A program made the position numbers and the translations under genes. Under the pieces are notes generated by a model. That model ran no database searches and was not told the origin of the DNA. It saw only the letters and a list, made by a program, of their open reading frames with translations. Shown piece by piece: positions 7,977-17,020 of a stretch of 64,000 nucleotides of DNA. The stretch is from Brevibacillus antibioticus (GTDB lineage: Bacteria > Bacillota > Bacilli > Brevibacillales > Brevibacillaceae). Within the stretch, counting starts at the first letter, position 1. Every line of letters starts with the position of its first letter. The stretch covers positions 3,970,001 through 4,034,000 of the forward strand of contig NZ_SZNK01000001.1 in assembly GCF_005217615.1 (NCBI RefSeq), read 5' to 3'.

Positions 7977-9281
7977 TTATATTTTCAACTTATAAAGTTT
8001 TTTCGGTCTGCCACGCACAGCCTGCTGCTCTTCCCCGTTAAACTCGGCCAAATCCACCTCGCACAAGCTTCCCATGATCCGCTGGGCATTCCGTACCGTC
8101 ATCGACAAATGCGAAGCGATATCCGTCGTCGAAAACGACTTCCAGCCCATACGCTGAATCAACGCACGCAGCTTGTGATACGATTTGACGCTGACATTGG
8201 CCCGGTTCAGCTTTTCCAACAGCGCGCGATCACTGGAGCGGAACGAATAGGCGAGCTCCTCTGCTTCTCCCACCGATTCCATCATGACGCCATTATCCTG
8301 TACGACGACAATGCCTGCCCCCGGTCGTTCTTTTGCGTGCTGGATTGCTTTTCGCGCATTGTTTTCCGCTGAAAAAGCTGTGTCCCCAAAGCCTACGCCT
8401 ACTGCAACCGGAACCTCTGCCTCCAAAGAGAGCTGTTCCACCGTGTGTCGTAGCATTTCAATTTCTCGTTGAATCGCACCACGCGAGCTGAAAATCTGGT
8501 AGCGTCCGTTGCCATTTGCCAGCAAAGAGCCGTCCAGCCGATCGCAGAGCGCAAGCAGAATTTGTCTGATCTTTAGCTCTAGATGCTGCAAGTAAAAACG
8601 TGTGCTGGCCCGCTCGGGAATCTTGTCAAACTGCTCTAGTTCAATGATCTCTACCCCAATTTGTGTGTCCTTGAAATAGGAGCTTTTCACCTTTTCGATG
8701 ACAATTTTCATCGCTTGCCGAATCTCCATTTTGGTCATCAAGACACGATAGACTGGAATACCCTCTTCGCGCAGTGCATGTTCCACCACAGAAAACGTGG
8801 TGAACGCTCCTTGTGTCTTGCCTTCACGCCACAGTGATACATGAAACTGCGTGATCGCATCGAGGTCAAAATTCTCGTCGTACGTACTGACGTAAATCTC
8901 CTCTTCGGGTATGTCCAGCTCCGACATCGCCTCCCGCAAATGCGTTCCTTCCGAATCAATCATATCAATGGAGACACGGTTCACGGCTGTCTTTTGATCA
9001 ATCGACATCTGAATGAAACAACGGTACAGATTCGAACCGTTCGGCGGGCAATACACGAGATTGGCATCCGGGCTGAGCACGTTTTTGGCGATGGTAAACG
9101 GAATCGGTCCAGAGAAGAACCATCCGTTTAATTCTGGATGATGCTCCAGGACGATTTTGCTCACGTCACGAACGTCCTCATAACGAAAAGGAACAAATTC
9201 GATCTCATGCTCAAACTCATTGGCAACTGCCAGAATCCGCTCCACCGAAGGCCGTGGTCCTACAACACCGATTCTATACAT
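7977..9281 (-). CDS. Regulator with cyclase-like fold and C-terminal winged helix
   Basis: This is a 434-residue cytoplasmic protein. The N-terminal roughly 170 residues (MYRIGVVGPRPSVERIL) look like an alpha/beta sensor domain. The middle region about 195-350 reads like a degenerate nucleotide-cyclase/GGDEF fold: GVEIIELEQFDKI, DRLDGSLLANGNGRYQIFSS in place of a GGDEF loop, then VAVGVGFGDTAFSAENNARKAIQHAKE. That last stretch is typical of the closing half of GGDEF and GTP cyclohydrolase III-like domains. Residues about 370-430 form a winged helix (FSTTDIASHLSMTVRNAQRIMGSL, then GRPKKLYKLK). The ATG has AGGAG 11 bases upstream. It is monocistronic with its own terminator. It probably senses a small molecule and binds DNA; ligand and targets are unknown, and the fold reading is by eye. 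Confidence 0.55.
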   Translation of the reverse strand: MYRIGVVGPRPSVERILAVANEFEHEIEFVPFRYEDVRDVSKIVLEHHPELNGWFFSGPIPFTIAKNVLSPDANLVYCPPNGSNLYRCFIQMSIDQKTAVNRVSIDMIDSEGTHLREAMSELDIPEEEIYVSTYDENFDLDAITQFHVSLWREGKTQGAFTTFSVVEHALREEGIPVYRVLMTKMEIRQAMKIVIEKVKSSYFKDTQIGVEIIELEQFDKIPERASTRFYLQHLELKIRQILLALCDRLDGSLLANGNGRYQIFSSRGAIQREIEMLRHTVEQLSLEAEVPVAVGVGFGDTAFSAENNARKAIQHAKERPGAGIVVVQDNGVMMESVGEAEELAYSFRSSDRALLEKLNRANVSVKSYHKLRALIQRMGWKSFSTTDIASHLSMTVRNAQRIMGSLCEVDLAEFNGEEQQAVRGRPKKLYKLKI

Positions 9282-9371
9282 AAGGGCGTTATCTCCTACC
9301 TGGTCATGATCGACACCATTTCCTCATTCATATCATGTGCCGTTCTCTTTGTCTACTGGATGCCAAGCATA

Positions 9372-10187
9372 CTACGCTTGCTCCATGATTTGCATAACCA
9401 TTTGTTCGAGTGAAGCAGTGGGCTTGCCGATGATTCTCTCCAAATCCGTCGTCGTGCTGCTCGCATCAATCTGCATCAAGAAGCGATACAGCCAACTTTC
9501 TGCAAGAGGGTCCTCCCGATGCCTGATAGATTTGCCTGTCTGTGCCGTCAACACTTCAGCCAGCTCTGCAAAAGTCCAAGCTCGGGAAGCCGTAAGCACG
9601 TAAGTCTGATTTTCGTGCCCCTCTGTGCTGATCACAGTGGCAGCAGCCAATGACAGATCCTCGCGTGTCACTGTGTGAAAGCTCCACTTGCCAGGGGATG
9701 TAATGAGCTCTCCTGTTTCGATTGCCTGCTGAATGCCAAATGCCGCAATCACATCACTGTAAAGTCCATTCCGCAGAAACGTATACGGTATCCCTGTCGT
9801 GCGAATGGCGTGTTCGGTTGCCAAATGGAGATGCGTGAGCGAGATATTTGCTTTTTCCAAAAAGGCAAAGCTGGTATACACTATGTGAGTGATATTTGCT
9901 TTTTTCGCCGCTTCTATGACATGACTATGCTGTCGTACACGAGCGGTATCATCAGTGTGGGGGCTGGAGATAAACAAAAGCTTCGTGCCGTCCACAAAAG
10001 AGCGCTCCAGAGACAGAGGGTCATCATAATCCGCCTGTCTTACCTCGATTCCCAACTCTCTTAGCCTTGTCGTTTTGTCCAGTCGGCGCACACAGGCAAT
10101 GAGGCGTTCTCTTTCCACCCTTTTCAAAAGCTGTTCGATAATCAAGCTCCCTAGCTTGCCCGTTGCTCCTGTGATGAGGATTGACAT
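9372..10187 (-). CDS. NmrA/QorB-like NAD(P)-binding oxidoreductase
   Basis: The protein is 271 residues from the ATG at 10187, which has GGGGG nine bases upstream. The longer frame begins with TTG and lacks a ribosome site. The N-terminus MSILITGATGKLGSLIIEQLL is the Rossmann glycine motif (GATGKLG) of atypical short-chain dehydrogenases. ADYDDPLSLERSFVDGTKLLFISS and the TSFAFLEKANIS region follow the NmrA/QOR2 pattern, in which the usual catalytic Tyr-Lys pair is absent. The likely role is NADPH-dependent quinone reduction or redox sensing. It is cotranscribed behind a marR gene (33 bases), the common regulator-plus-oxidoreductase arrangement of electrophile or quinone stress operons. Confidence 0.75.
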   Translation of the reverse strand: MSILITGATGKLGSLIIEQLLKRVERERLIACVRRLDKTTRLRELGIEVRQADYDDPLSLERSFVDGTKLLFISSPHTDDTARVRQHSHVIEAAKKANITHIVYTSFAFLEKANISLTHLHLATEHAIRTTGIPYTFLRNGLYSDVIAAFGIQQAIETGELITSPGKWSFHTVTREDLSLAAATVISTEGHENQTYVLTASRAWTFAELAEVLTAQTGKSIRHREDPLAESWLYRFLMQIDASSTTTDLERIIGKPTASLEQMVMQIMEQA

Positions 10188-10220
10188 GCTTTTTCCCCCA
10201 TTTCCCCTGCGCCCCAAAGT

Positions 10221-10676
10221 TCATCTCACACTCTTCCTTATTTTCCCTAATAAAAATAGCAGTTGATGCAGCTCCTGCTCCTCCAGTCCTTTTAACCCCT
10301 CTGCAATTACCTGGCGATTTCCGGGAAGGTGCACGAAAAGAAGCTGTTTTCCTGCTTCCGTCAGTGAGATTACGGATTTTCTGCCGTCTTCAGGATGGGA
10401 AGCCCGGTGTATCAGACCATCCTTTTCCAGTGGCGCAAGCAAAAGACTAATGTTGGCCTTCGTCACACCAATACACTCTGCCAAGCGTGAAGGCAGGATA
10501 CTGTCACCATGCTTCGCGATCTCTACCAATAGTCGGATTCTTGCGCCGTTCATGCCTTTTGCATGCCAATATTTTTCTGAGAGCGCCACCAAATCTGCGG
10601 TAGCGTCTACCAAGGAAAAGAATGCCTTTGTCCGTAAAGGGGGCTGTTTTACATACGCTTCGAGATCATCTGCCAT
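10221..10676 (-). CDS. MarR-family transcriptional regulator
   Basis: This 151-residue protein has the MarR winged helix: LLVEIAKHGDSILPSRLAECIGVTKANISLLLAPLEKDGLIHRASHPEDGRKS, in which DGR forms the wing tip, and helical dimerisation ends. It has no cysteine in the N-terminal helix that would mark an OhrR-type thiol sensor. It heads an operon with the NmrA-like oxidoreductase. A palindrome 18 bases upstream of its start (10695-10708) is the obvious autoregulatory operator. The ligand is unknown. Confidence 0.85.
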   Translation of the reverse strand: MADDLEAYVKQPPLRTKAFFSLVDATADLVALSEKYWHAKGMNGARIRLLVEIAKHGDSILPSRLAECIGVTKANISLLLAPLEKDGLIHRASHPEDGRKSVISLTEAGKQLLFVHLPGNRQVIAEGLKGLEEQELHQLLFLLGKIRKSVR

Positions 10677-10694
10677 GCTCTCCCCCCTTATTTA

Positions 10695-10708
10695 GTTAAG
10701 CACTTAAC
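10695..10708. promoter_or_regulatory. Probable MarR operator
   Basis: GTTAAG-CA-CTTAAC is an inverted repeat with six-base arms immediately upstream of the marR start, where the promoter or leader should be. Autoregulation is the usual MarR arrangement. Confidence 0.6.
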
Positions 10709-10754
10709 AACCTGAAATGTAATCCATTTGTATTTTTTTGTCAATGGGCAAATT

Positions 10755-10799
10755 AAAAAGAACTGATGGTTATATACTCCTTATCCATCAGTTCTTTTT
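10755..10799 (-). terminator. Terminator of the secreted repeat-protein gene
   Basis: AAAAAGAACTGATGG (10755-10769) pairs perfectly with 10785-10799. Flanking A and T runs make it work in either direction, separating the repeat-protein gene from the marR promoter. Confidence 0.8.
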
Positions 10800-10851
10800 C
10801 TATAGAAAGTTTCCCATTACTAAGTTGAGTTCGAAGATTTATGGAATACGA

Positions 10852-11418
10852 CTAATAGCGATTCAAGTTTTTAATGTACTTACCAGCAGCCACTTGTCCC
10901 TCGTAAACCCATCCTGGTGGAACAGGGGAGTATTTGCTTACTAATAATACGGTTCCATAAGGGGCTCCAACGACATTCATGATCGTTTTGCTATCATAAT
11001 TTTCTCGCGATACAACCCATCCAGTTGGAATGGGAGAGAACTTAGTCACATTGAACTCCGTACGATAAGTTGCTCCTATTACGTATTTTATCACCCGACC
11101 AGCTACTTCATCTCGTAAAACTACCCATCCCGCTGGAACGGGAGAATATTTGCTAACTCGTAATTCCTCACCATAGGGAGCACCTGCTGTATTTTTAATG
11201 AGCTTGGACCCTAGATCTTCACGAATGACGACCCAACCTGCTGGTACAGGAGCAGATTTTCGAATCCATTCCTCATCTGAACTCCATCTGGCGGAAGCGA
11301 ATGGATGTTCTTTCTGTCCATCAACACTAGGTGGTGTGTTTGCGGCTTGAATCGGAGACGTTAGCACTGAAGAAAATACGGCTACGCTTAATGCTGAAAA
11401 AACCATTTTCTTAAACAT
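10852..11418 (-). CDS. Secreted protein of tandem S-P-[VI]-P-x-G-W repeats
   Basis: The protein is 188 residues from the ATG at 11418 (AAGGTGGG upstream); a GTG four codons earlier overlaps that ribosome site. A signal peptide (MFKKMVFSALSVAVFSS, cleavage after IQAA) is followed by four tandem repeats of about 33 residues. Each has the core SPVPAGWVV(L/I)R, then nine or so residues, an LIK or TIMN word, and GAPYG. The fourth repeat ends the protein (SPVPPGWV, then YIKNLNRY). The same motif builds the protein at 25519-25974, so the window holds two distant paralogues. No catalytic motif is visible, and a small extracellular beta-rich binding or structural protein is likely. I recognise no named function. 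Confidence 0.7.
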   Translation of the reverse strand: MFKKMVFSALSVAVFSSVLTSPIQAANTPPSVDGQKEHPFASARWSSDEEWIRKSAPVPAGWVVIREDLGSKLIKNTAGAPYGEELRVSKYSPVPAGWVVLRDEVAGRVIKYVIGATYRTEFNVTKFSPIPTGWVVSRENYDSKTIMNVVGAPYGTVLLVSKYSPVPPGWVYEGQVAAGKYIKNLNRY

Positions 11419-11606
11419 AATGATTCCCACCTTCTACCATTAACATTTACCAGAATATACCATATTTTAAAAAATGAGTAAATACAGTCAATGGCCGAAG
11501 TAAATATTTTTTATCGAGAAACTAAAAAAATTCCTTTGCTATCGAAAACGCTAGCAAATATTCTGAATATACGTTTTCTATTATTATTATTTTTAGGGGG
11601 GTATTT

Positions 11607-13238
11607 ATGAAAAAGGGACTGGCAATCGCAACCTGTCTTACCTTGCTTTTCGGGGTACTAGCGGGGTGCTCGAACTCTTCCACACCTGCTGAACCCACTG
11701 GCTCCACTACACCTGCAGAAGCGACAAAAACAGAGCCGATGGTGTTAAATTGGAGCATCAACAACGAACCGCCATCGATGGACCCTGGGATCGCCGTCGA
11801 CGCGGATTCGTTTGACATGATTTACGCTGCCTTTGAAGGTTTGACCAGCTATGACCTGAATGGTCAACTCGTCAATGCTACGGCCGAGAGCTTCACTAAC
11901 TCGCCGGATTACATGAACTACACCTTCAAAATTCGCAAGGACGCCAAATGGAGCAACGGAGACCCTGTCACCGCCCATGATTTCGTTTATGCGATCAAGC
12001 GCAACCTCGATCCGAAAACAGCGTCCGAGTACGCCTATCAGCTTTACTACATTAAAGGAGGAGAGGAGTACAATACGGGGAAAGGCAAAGCAGAGGATGT
12101 AGGCGTCAAAGCTGTAGACGACTACACCGTGGAATTCAACCTGAAGTCACCGACTCCATTTTTCCGTGAGCTGACCTTCTTCCCGACCCTCTTCCCGTTG
12201 CATCAAAAAACGCTGGAAGGAAACCCGAAATGGGCGAATGAAGCGAAAACCATCGTGGGAAATGGTCCATTCATCATGGACAAGTGGGAGCATAAAAGCA
12301 GAATCGTCTTTACGAAAAACCCGAACTATTGGGATAAGAACAACGTCAAACTCGACCGAATTGAAATTGCTATGATTGAGGACAACAATACGGCGTTCTC
12401 GATGTTCGAAAACGGCGACATCGATTGGGGCGGCTATCCTGCCTCAACACTTCCGACCGACGCAATCCCTACACTCAAAGATGCGGGGAAGCTGATGGTC
12501 GCGGATAATCCGGGCACACAATCCGTTGTTTTTAATACAAACAAACCACCGTTCAACAACAAAAAAATTCGCCAAGCCTTCGCTTATGCCATCAACCGTC
12601 AGGAAATCATCGACAATATTTTGCAGACGGGTGTTCCAGCCGCCTACGGTTGGGTACCGACTTCCATGGGATTAAAACCAGATGGCTACTTTAAAGAAGA
12701 CCAGGCGAAAGCAAAAGCACTGCTGGAAGAAGGTATGAAGGAGCTCGGACTCTCGACCTTCCCGACTGTCACCTACACCTTTGATACGAATGATACCAAT
12801 AAAAAGCTGGCCGAAGCTCTTCAAGATCAGTGGAAAAAAGCACTCGGCGTCAACGTGAAGCTGTACACGGCGGAGCTGAAGGTGTACCGCGACATGAGAT
12901 CGCAAGCGAACTTTGACATGATCCGCTTCCAATGGGGAGCAGACTTCAACGACCCGATCAACTTCCTGGAGATGTTCCGTGATAAAACGGGTGGAAACAA
13001 CCACCCGGATTGGGAAAATGCCAAGTTTAAAGAGCTGATCGACAAGAGCTACAATGAGCCTGATTTGGGCGCGCGGAAAAAAATCCTGCTAGAAGCGGAA
13101 ACGATTCTTATGGAGGAAATGCCGTTGGCTCCAATCAACTTCCGTGGAAGTCCTTATGTGAAAAACGACAAGGTGAAGGATTTCATCATCTTCCCGCTGG
13201 GAGGCGCGTACTTTAAGTACACCTCGGTTAATCCGTAA
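11607..13238 (+). CDS. oppA: Oligopeptide-binding lipoprotein of ABC transporter (OppA/DppE family)
   Basis: This 543-residue extracellular solute-binding protein of family 5 has the lipobox LLFGVLAGC (Cys near residue 21). The hallmark NNEPPSMDPG lies near residue 50, followed by FEGLTSYD, FKIRKDAKWSNGDPVTAHDFVYAIKR and GNGPFIMDKWEHKSRIVFTKNPNYWDK. The ATG has a GGGGGG ribosome site. It captures short peptides and hands them to an Opp permease, but no permease or ATPase gene is nearby, so it must work with a system encoded elsewhere. Opp-type importers also re-import RRNPP signal peptides, so it could serve the locus at 6.3-7.7 kb; that is inference only. It is followed by a long palindrome rather than a simple terminator. 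Confidence 0.88.
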   Translation: MKKGLAIATCLTLLFGVLAGCSNSSTPAEPTGSTTPAEATKTEPMVLNWSINNEPPSMDPGIAVDADSFDMIYAAFEGLTSYDLNGQLVNATAESFTNSPDYMNYTFKIRKDAKWSNGDPVTAHDFVYAIKRNLDPKTASEYAYQLYYIKGGEEYNTGKGKAEDVGVKAVDDYTVEFNLKSPTPFFRELTFFPTLFPLHQKTLEGNPKWANEAKTIVGNGPFIMDKWEHKSRIVFTKNPNYWDKNNVKLDRIEIAMIEDNNTAFSMFENGDIDWGGYPASTLPTDAIPTLKDAGKLMVADNPGTQSVVFNTNKPPFNNKKIRQAFAYAINRQEIIDNILQTGVPAAYGWVPTSMGLKPDGYFKEDQAKAKALLEEGMKELGLSTFPTVTYTFDTNDTNKKLAEALQDQWKKALGVNVKLYTAELKVYRDMRSQANFDMIRFQWGADFNDPINFLEMFRDKTGGNNHPDWENAKFKELIDKSYNEPDLGARKKILLEAETILMEEMPLAPINFRGSPYVKNDKVKDFIIFPLGGAYFKYTSVNP

Positions 13239-13276
13239 AGGCAAAAAATCTTATGTTTGTGCGAACATAGTGGTGG

Positions 13277-13487
13277 GGAAGAGAAAAACGGGCTTCCTCC
13301 GTTCGTGGCACGCCAGCGAGGAAGCGGGGATGTCCGTCTCCACTCCAAAAAGCGGTACGTCGACCAAAAGCCACCCGATGGGCGGAAGGTTCTCTATGAA
13401 GAGGTAGGTCGACAAGCGTGTACAGCTTTTTGGAGTTCCGACTGGGTAGGCGTGCCAAGGCCTTCGGTCGCTCCGTTTTTCTCTTCC
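13277..13487. repeat. Long imperfect palindrome, about 210 bp
   Basis: Outer arms ggaagagaaaaacgg (13277-13291) and 13473-13487 are perfect. Inner arms actccaaaaagcggtac (13342-13358) and 13420-13436 differ at one position, and gtcgacc/ggtcgac flanks them inside. It lies between oppA and the terminator of tcyP. It belongs to the same family as the palindromes near 15.2, 15.5 and 23.4 kb. Confidence 0.7.
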
Positions 13488-13533
13488 TCTCCGTAACTTT
13501 TGTATTCATGAGTTTCTTGAAAACACATAATAT

Positions 13534-13582
13534 AACAAAACAGGCTGTACCTGTCACAAGAGACGGTACAGCCTGTTTTGTT
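13534..13582 (-). terminator. Terminator of tcyP (probably bidirectional)
   Basis: 18-bp perfect stem (aacaaaacaggctgtacc with 13565-13582), loop 13 bases, A- and T-rich at the ends, 10 bases behind the tcyP stop. Confidence 0.85.
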
Positions 13583-13592
13583 TAATTTACAT

Positions 13593-14978
13593 TTACACAG
13601 TCAGTGTTTTTTGTTCATTTCCGTGGTAAGCATTGGTATCCAGCTCTTTTGTCACTCTGCTCGTCAAAAGTCCGGAGGTCATGCTTCCGCTTACGTTTAG
13701 CGCTGTGCGGCCCATGTCAATCAACGGCTCAACGGAGATGAGCAGACCGACAATGGCAATTGGCAAATTCATCGTGGACAAGACGAGAAGAGCTGCAAAG
13801 GTTGCTCCGCCCCCTACGCCAGCAACCCCGAAGGAGCTGAGTGCCACTACTGCGATCAGTGTCAGGATGAACGATGGTGTCAGCGGATCAATTCCTGCGA
13901 CTGGTGCTACCATGATGGCCAACATGGCCGGATAGATCCCTGCGCAACCATTTTGTCCGATGGAGAGTCCAAAGGAGCCTGCGAAGTTGGCAATTCCCTC
14001 AGAAACACCCATGCTTTGTTGCGTTTTCACATTCAGCGGCAACGCGCCCGCGCTTGTACGCGAAGTGAAGGCGAACGTCAGGACAGGGAATGATTTTTTC
14101 ACATAGGTGATTGGATTCAATCCTGCAAACGTCAACAGCAACAGATGAATGATAAACATGATAATCATCGCCACATACGAAGCGACAACGAACTTGCCCA
14201 GTTGCCAGATGGCATTGTAATCGCTAGTAGCTGCCACTCTGATCATGATTGCCAGTACACCATATGGCGTCAGGCGCAAGATCAAAGTAACCACACGCAT
14301 AATGATCGTATGGAATGCGTCCACAATTTTCGCAAACAATTCAGCTTGCTCTGGATTTTTGCGTTTTACCCCTAAATACGCAATACCGATAATCGCAGAG
14401 AAAATCACAACGGCAATCGTAGAAGTCGCCCGATCTCCAGTCAGATCGAGGAAAGGATTCGCCGGAAGCAGTTCCAGGATTTTGGCTGGCATACTCAAGT
14501 TCTGGATATCACCCAAGCGCTGTTCCACCTGTTCGATCCGAGCGGATTCCGCATCCCCCTGCTGGAATTGTGCTCCGTCGAGATTAAAAGCCAAGGTAGT
14601 GGAAATCCCGATCGCTGCGGCGACAGCAGTCGTCCCTACCAAAAGTCCGATAATCAGCGTACTGATTTTCCCAATGTTATTGGTTAGTTTCATTTTGGTG
14701 AAAGCCGATAAAATAGAGATGAATACCAGTGGCATTACAATCATTTGAAGCAGCTTCACATAGCCTTTCCCTACAATGTTGTACCATTCGATGGTGGATT
14801 TGAGTACGTCCGATTTGGCTCCGTATACGTATTGCAAAATGAGTCCAAATAAAATCCCGAGTCCGAGACTAACAAATACCCGCTTGGAAAAAGAAATATG
14901 CTTCTTTTGCATGGCATACAATCCAGCAATGAATAAGAGCAACAAAACAATGTTTGCGATGATCAATAACGTCGACAT
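13593..14978 (-). CDS. tcyP: L-cystine:cation symporter TcyP
   Basis: This 461-residue integral membrane protein of the dicarboxylate/amino acid:cation symporter family matches Bacillus TcyP in length. Visible features are the N-terminal segment YVKLLQMIVMPLVFISILSAFTKM, the serine-rich reentrant loop FTSRTSAGALPLNV, the hairpin motif with GQNGCAGIYPAMLA, and the C-terminal GVGGGATFAALLVLS and ALNVSGSMTSGLLTSRV. About eight membrane helices are expected. It imports L-cystine for sulfur supply. The gene is monocistronic with its own terminator. No S-box or T-box could be recognised in the short upstream region, so control is unknown. Confidence 0.88.
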   Translation of the reverse strand: MSTLLIIANIVLLLLFIAGLYAMQKKHISFSKRVFVSLGLGILFGLILQYVYGAKSDVLKSTIEWYNIVGKGYVKLLQMIVMPLVFISILSAFTKMKLTNNIGKISTLIIGLLVGTTAVAAAIGISTTLAFNLDGAQFQQGDAESARIEQVEQRLGDIQNLSMPAKILELLPANPFLDLTGDRATSTIAVVIFSAIIGIAYLGVKRKNPEQAELFAKIVDAFHTIIMRVVTLILRLTPYGVLAIMIRVAATSDYNAIWQLGKFVVASYVAMIIMFIIHLLLLTFAGLNPITYVKKSFPVLTFAFTSRTSAGALPLNVKTQQSMGVSEGIANFAGSFGLSIGQNGCAGIYPAMLAIMVAPVAGIDPLTPSFILTLIAVVALSSFGVAGVGGGATFAALLVLSTMNLPIAIVGLLISVEPLIDMGRTALNVSGSMTSGLLTSRVTKELDTNAYHGNEQKTLTV

Positions 14979-15133
14979 ATATTCCCCTCCCTTTCGTTTT
15001 ATGTACCTCTCATTATTGTATTCGGTATAGATATAGTTATATTACCAACAATCCCTACTGGTCAAGTATGAATTGTTTTTGTATTATTCCAAACTGTCTT
15101 ACATGAATAACTTTGTCCGGCTGTTGTGGTGGG

Positions 15134-15335
15134 GAGGAAACAGGAGAAAACGCTCAGCTTCTAGGGCCACCCCCTGTGGGTTTGACTGCCCAACTCCATG
15201 CAAAAAGCGAAACCGCGTCCAAAGTAGTCCATTCAGGATGTGTTTCAGAGGTGGACGCTTAAAGGCGTGTTTCTCTTTTTGCATTGCGTCTCGGTCGGTG
15301 TCCCTAAGATCTTCGCTGTTTTCTCCTGTTTCCTC
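15134..15335. repeat. Long imperfect palindrome, about 200 bp (first of two adjacent)
   Basis: Outer arms gaggaaacaggagaaaac (15134-15151) and 15318-15335 are perfect. Inner arms 15198-15220 (atgcaaaaagcgaaaccg...) and 15253-15284 pair with bulges. Together with the next palindrome it fills most of the roughly 700-base gap between tcyP and the small membrane protein gene. I see no credible gene there on either strand. Confidence 0.7.
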
Positions 15336-15404
15336 TACTAGCTTTCAGTCTTCATCGTGTTTTAAAATCCTTAAAAGATTGAAGAATGCACATTCGTTAC
15401 GCTA

Positions 15405-15602
15405 GAGAAGAATATTTCCAGACGTAGCGAATTGTGAAGTCCTACCGAGCGGAGAAGGGATTAGCGGGAAATAGAAACGCAACCGTGCCCACGCGACGTA
15501 GCGGCTACCACTTTTGCGTTTCCCCGCTAAGCCCTTCGCAGCGGGCAGTCTATTCCCACAGTGGGACGGAGCACTGAAGCCTAGACTGGAAATATTCTTC
15601 TC
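15405..15602. repeat. Long imperfect palindrome, about 200 bp (second of two adjacent)
   Basis: Outer arms gagaagaatatttccag (15405-15421) and 15586-15602 are perfect. Inner arms gggattagcgggaaatagaaa... and tttgcgtttccccgctaagccc pair imperfectly. Its right arm, agactggaaatattcttctcccc, resembles the right arm of the palindrome at 23503-23523 (agactggaaatgcgcttctttcc). Confidence 0.7.
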
Positions 15603-15632
15603 CCCACCGCAGCCACATATAAAGTGACCAAA

Positions 15633-15668
15633 GAAAAAAACAGGAACCGCCCCTTTGGACGATTCCTG
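15633..15668 (-). terminator. Terminator of the small membrane protein gene
   Basis: On the minus strand AGGAATCGTCC, short loop, GGCGGTTCCTG, then a run of seven T. Confidence 0.8.
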
Positions 15669-15696
15669 ATTCGTTAGTCGTACGAAATCTTTTCGC

Positions 15697-15945
15697 TTAT
15701 TGCAGTTGTTTTCTTACCAAACACCACAACCAAGTAACGACGACCGCACCAATGACTCCGGCAATGACGTTGAAGCCGGCCCACATCCAAAGCCAATCAC
15801 CCAGTACCAAATCGCCCAGCCAGCTACCCACAAGAGCAGCAATGAGCGAAGCCCACCAGCTTGATCCTGCCGCTTTTCCTGAACAGATCCTACTCATTGC
15901 CCACCAAACGACCACACCGACGACAGCCCATACGAACCAGAACAT
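15697..15945 (-). CDS. Small membrane protein, GlsB/YeaQ/YmgE-like
   Basis: This 82-residue, very hydrophobic protein has three predicted membrane helices (FWFVWAVVGVVVWWAM; ASLIAALVGSWLGDLVLG; NVIAGVIGAVVVTWLW) and glycine-rich turns. Size, three-helix layout and the G-x-W-L-G-D/G-A-V-V pattern resemble the transglycosylase-associated (GlsB/YeaQ/YmgE) stress-response family. The N-terminal G-x-x-A-G segment of that family is only partly present (SGKAAGSSWW). The function in that family is unknown, usually tied to envelope or general stress. The gene is monocistronic. Confidence 0.65.
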   Translation of the reverse strand: MFWFVWAVVGVVVWWAMSRICSGKAAGSSWWASLIAALVGSWLGDLVLGDWLWMWAGFNVIAGVIGAVVVTWLWCLVRKQLQ

Positions 15946-16053
15946 TCGTACACACTCCCTCTCTCATGATGGTGACGCTTACATAAGGGCCAAAATAATG
16001 ACTGGATATCTGTTACCATCATATTGAACAAAAGAGAAAGTGTGCATAGGCAT

Positions 16054-16851
16054 TTAATTGGTATACAGTTCCACTCGGCGGTTGGCTACGCTTGGCAATT
16101 TGCCCCGTACTCGTTCAATCCGACTAACATCCAGTTCTGCGATCAACAAGGTTTCTTCTTCCCCTGCACTTGCAATCACGACACCCATCGGATCGACGAA
16201 CATGCTCCGTCCGGCAAAAATATTTCCGACCTGATCAGCCGCACATACAAACATCGTGTTTTCAATGGCACGCGCACGAACCAGTGTCTCCCAGTGATCT
16301 TCTTTCATCGCTCCCGCTACCCAGCCTGCTGGCACAAACAAAATATCGGCACCCTGTAGCGCAAACTGTCTCGCGATTTCCGGGAAGCGCACCTCGTAGC
16401 ATACCATCAGCCCGATTTTGCCAAATTCCGTTTCTACCACTTGATACGGATTATCCCCAGGCGCGATGAAGTCCGATTCTGTGTAGGAAAAGGCATCGTA
16501 CAAATGTGTCTTGCGGTATGCATGCTGCAGCTGTCCTTCACGCCCTAGAAAAACGGTCGTATTGTAGGCGCGGTTTTCATCACCCTCGATCGATTCGAAC
16601 ACACCGCAAACCACATAAACTCCATGCTCGGAAGCAAGCTCTGCCAAGCCGGAAACAAATGGACCATCCAGCTTTTCCGCTACCTCCGCTGGGGTTACTC
16701 CCGACTTTGGCGTGGCAGGTGCGCTGTACATTTCAGGCAAGATGACAAAATCTGCCCCTGCTGCCTTTGCTTTTGCGATGTAATCGGCTGCTTTTTGCAA
16801 ATTTTGCGTCTTATCCATCGTCGCTGTCAGTTGTGCAATGGCTACTTTCAT
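16054..16851 (-). CDS. Carbon-nitrogen hydrolase (nitrilase superfamily, omega-amidase-like)
   Basis: The protein is 265 residues from the ATG at 16851 (MKVAIAQLTATMDK, ribosome site GGAAGGACGGGG). The in-frame ATG seven codons upstream overlaps this site and is less likely. The catalytic triad of the superfamily is visible: Glu40 in VILPEMY, Lys114 in YRKTHLYD and Cys151 in MVCYEVRFPE. GWVAG and the C-terminal DVSRIERVRGKLPSVANRR fit the omega-amidase/Nit2-like branch, which hydrolyses alpha-ketoglutaramate or similar amides in the cytoplasm. It is monocistronic, with its start about 170 bases from a divergent two-component operon. The exact substrate is inferred. Confidence 0.8.
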   Translation of the reverse strand: MKVAIAQLTATMDKTQNLQKAADYIAKAKAAGADFVILPEMYSAPATPKSGVTPAEVAEKLDGPFVSGLAELASEHGVYVVCGVFESIEGDENRAYNTTVFLGREGQLQHAYRKTHLYDAFSYTESDFIAPGDNPYQVVETEFGKIGLMVCYEVRFPEIARQFALQGADILFVPAGWVAGAMKEDHWETLVRARAIENTMFVCAADQVGNIFAGRSMFVDPMGVVIASAGEEETLLIAELDVSRIERVRGKLPSVANRRVELYTN

Positions 16852-16940
16852 GAATATCCCCGTCCTTCCCATTCATAAAAAGCTCTCGTTTTCTTATTTG
16901 CTAGTATAACTGATTTTGTCCGAGTTCCAAGTAATTATGC

Positions 16941-16968
16941 TTTACCAGCTGAACGTCTTGTATATAAT
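16941..16968 (+). promoter_or_regulatory. Probable sigma-A promoter of the two-component operon
   Basis: TATAAT (16963-16968) has TTTACC (16941-16946) 16 bases upstream, about 50 bases before the histidine kinase start. Confidence 0.45.
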
Positions 16969-17020
16969 GGACTTGTCATCTTGCGTATGAGTTTTCACCC
17001 TATTGAAAGTAGGTGAGTCC

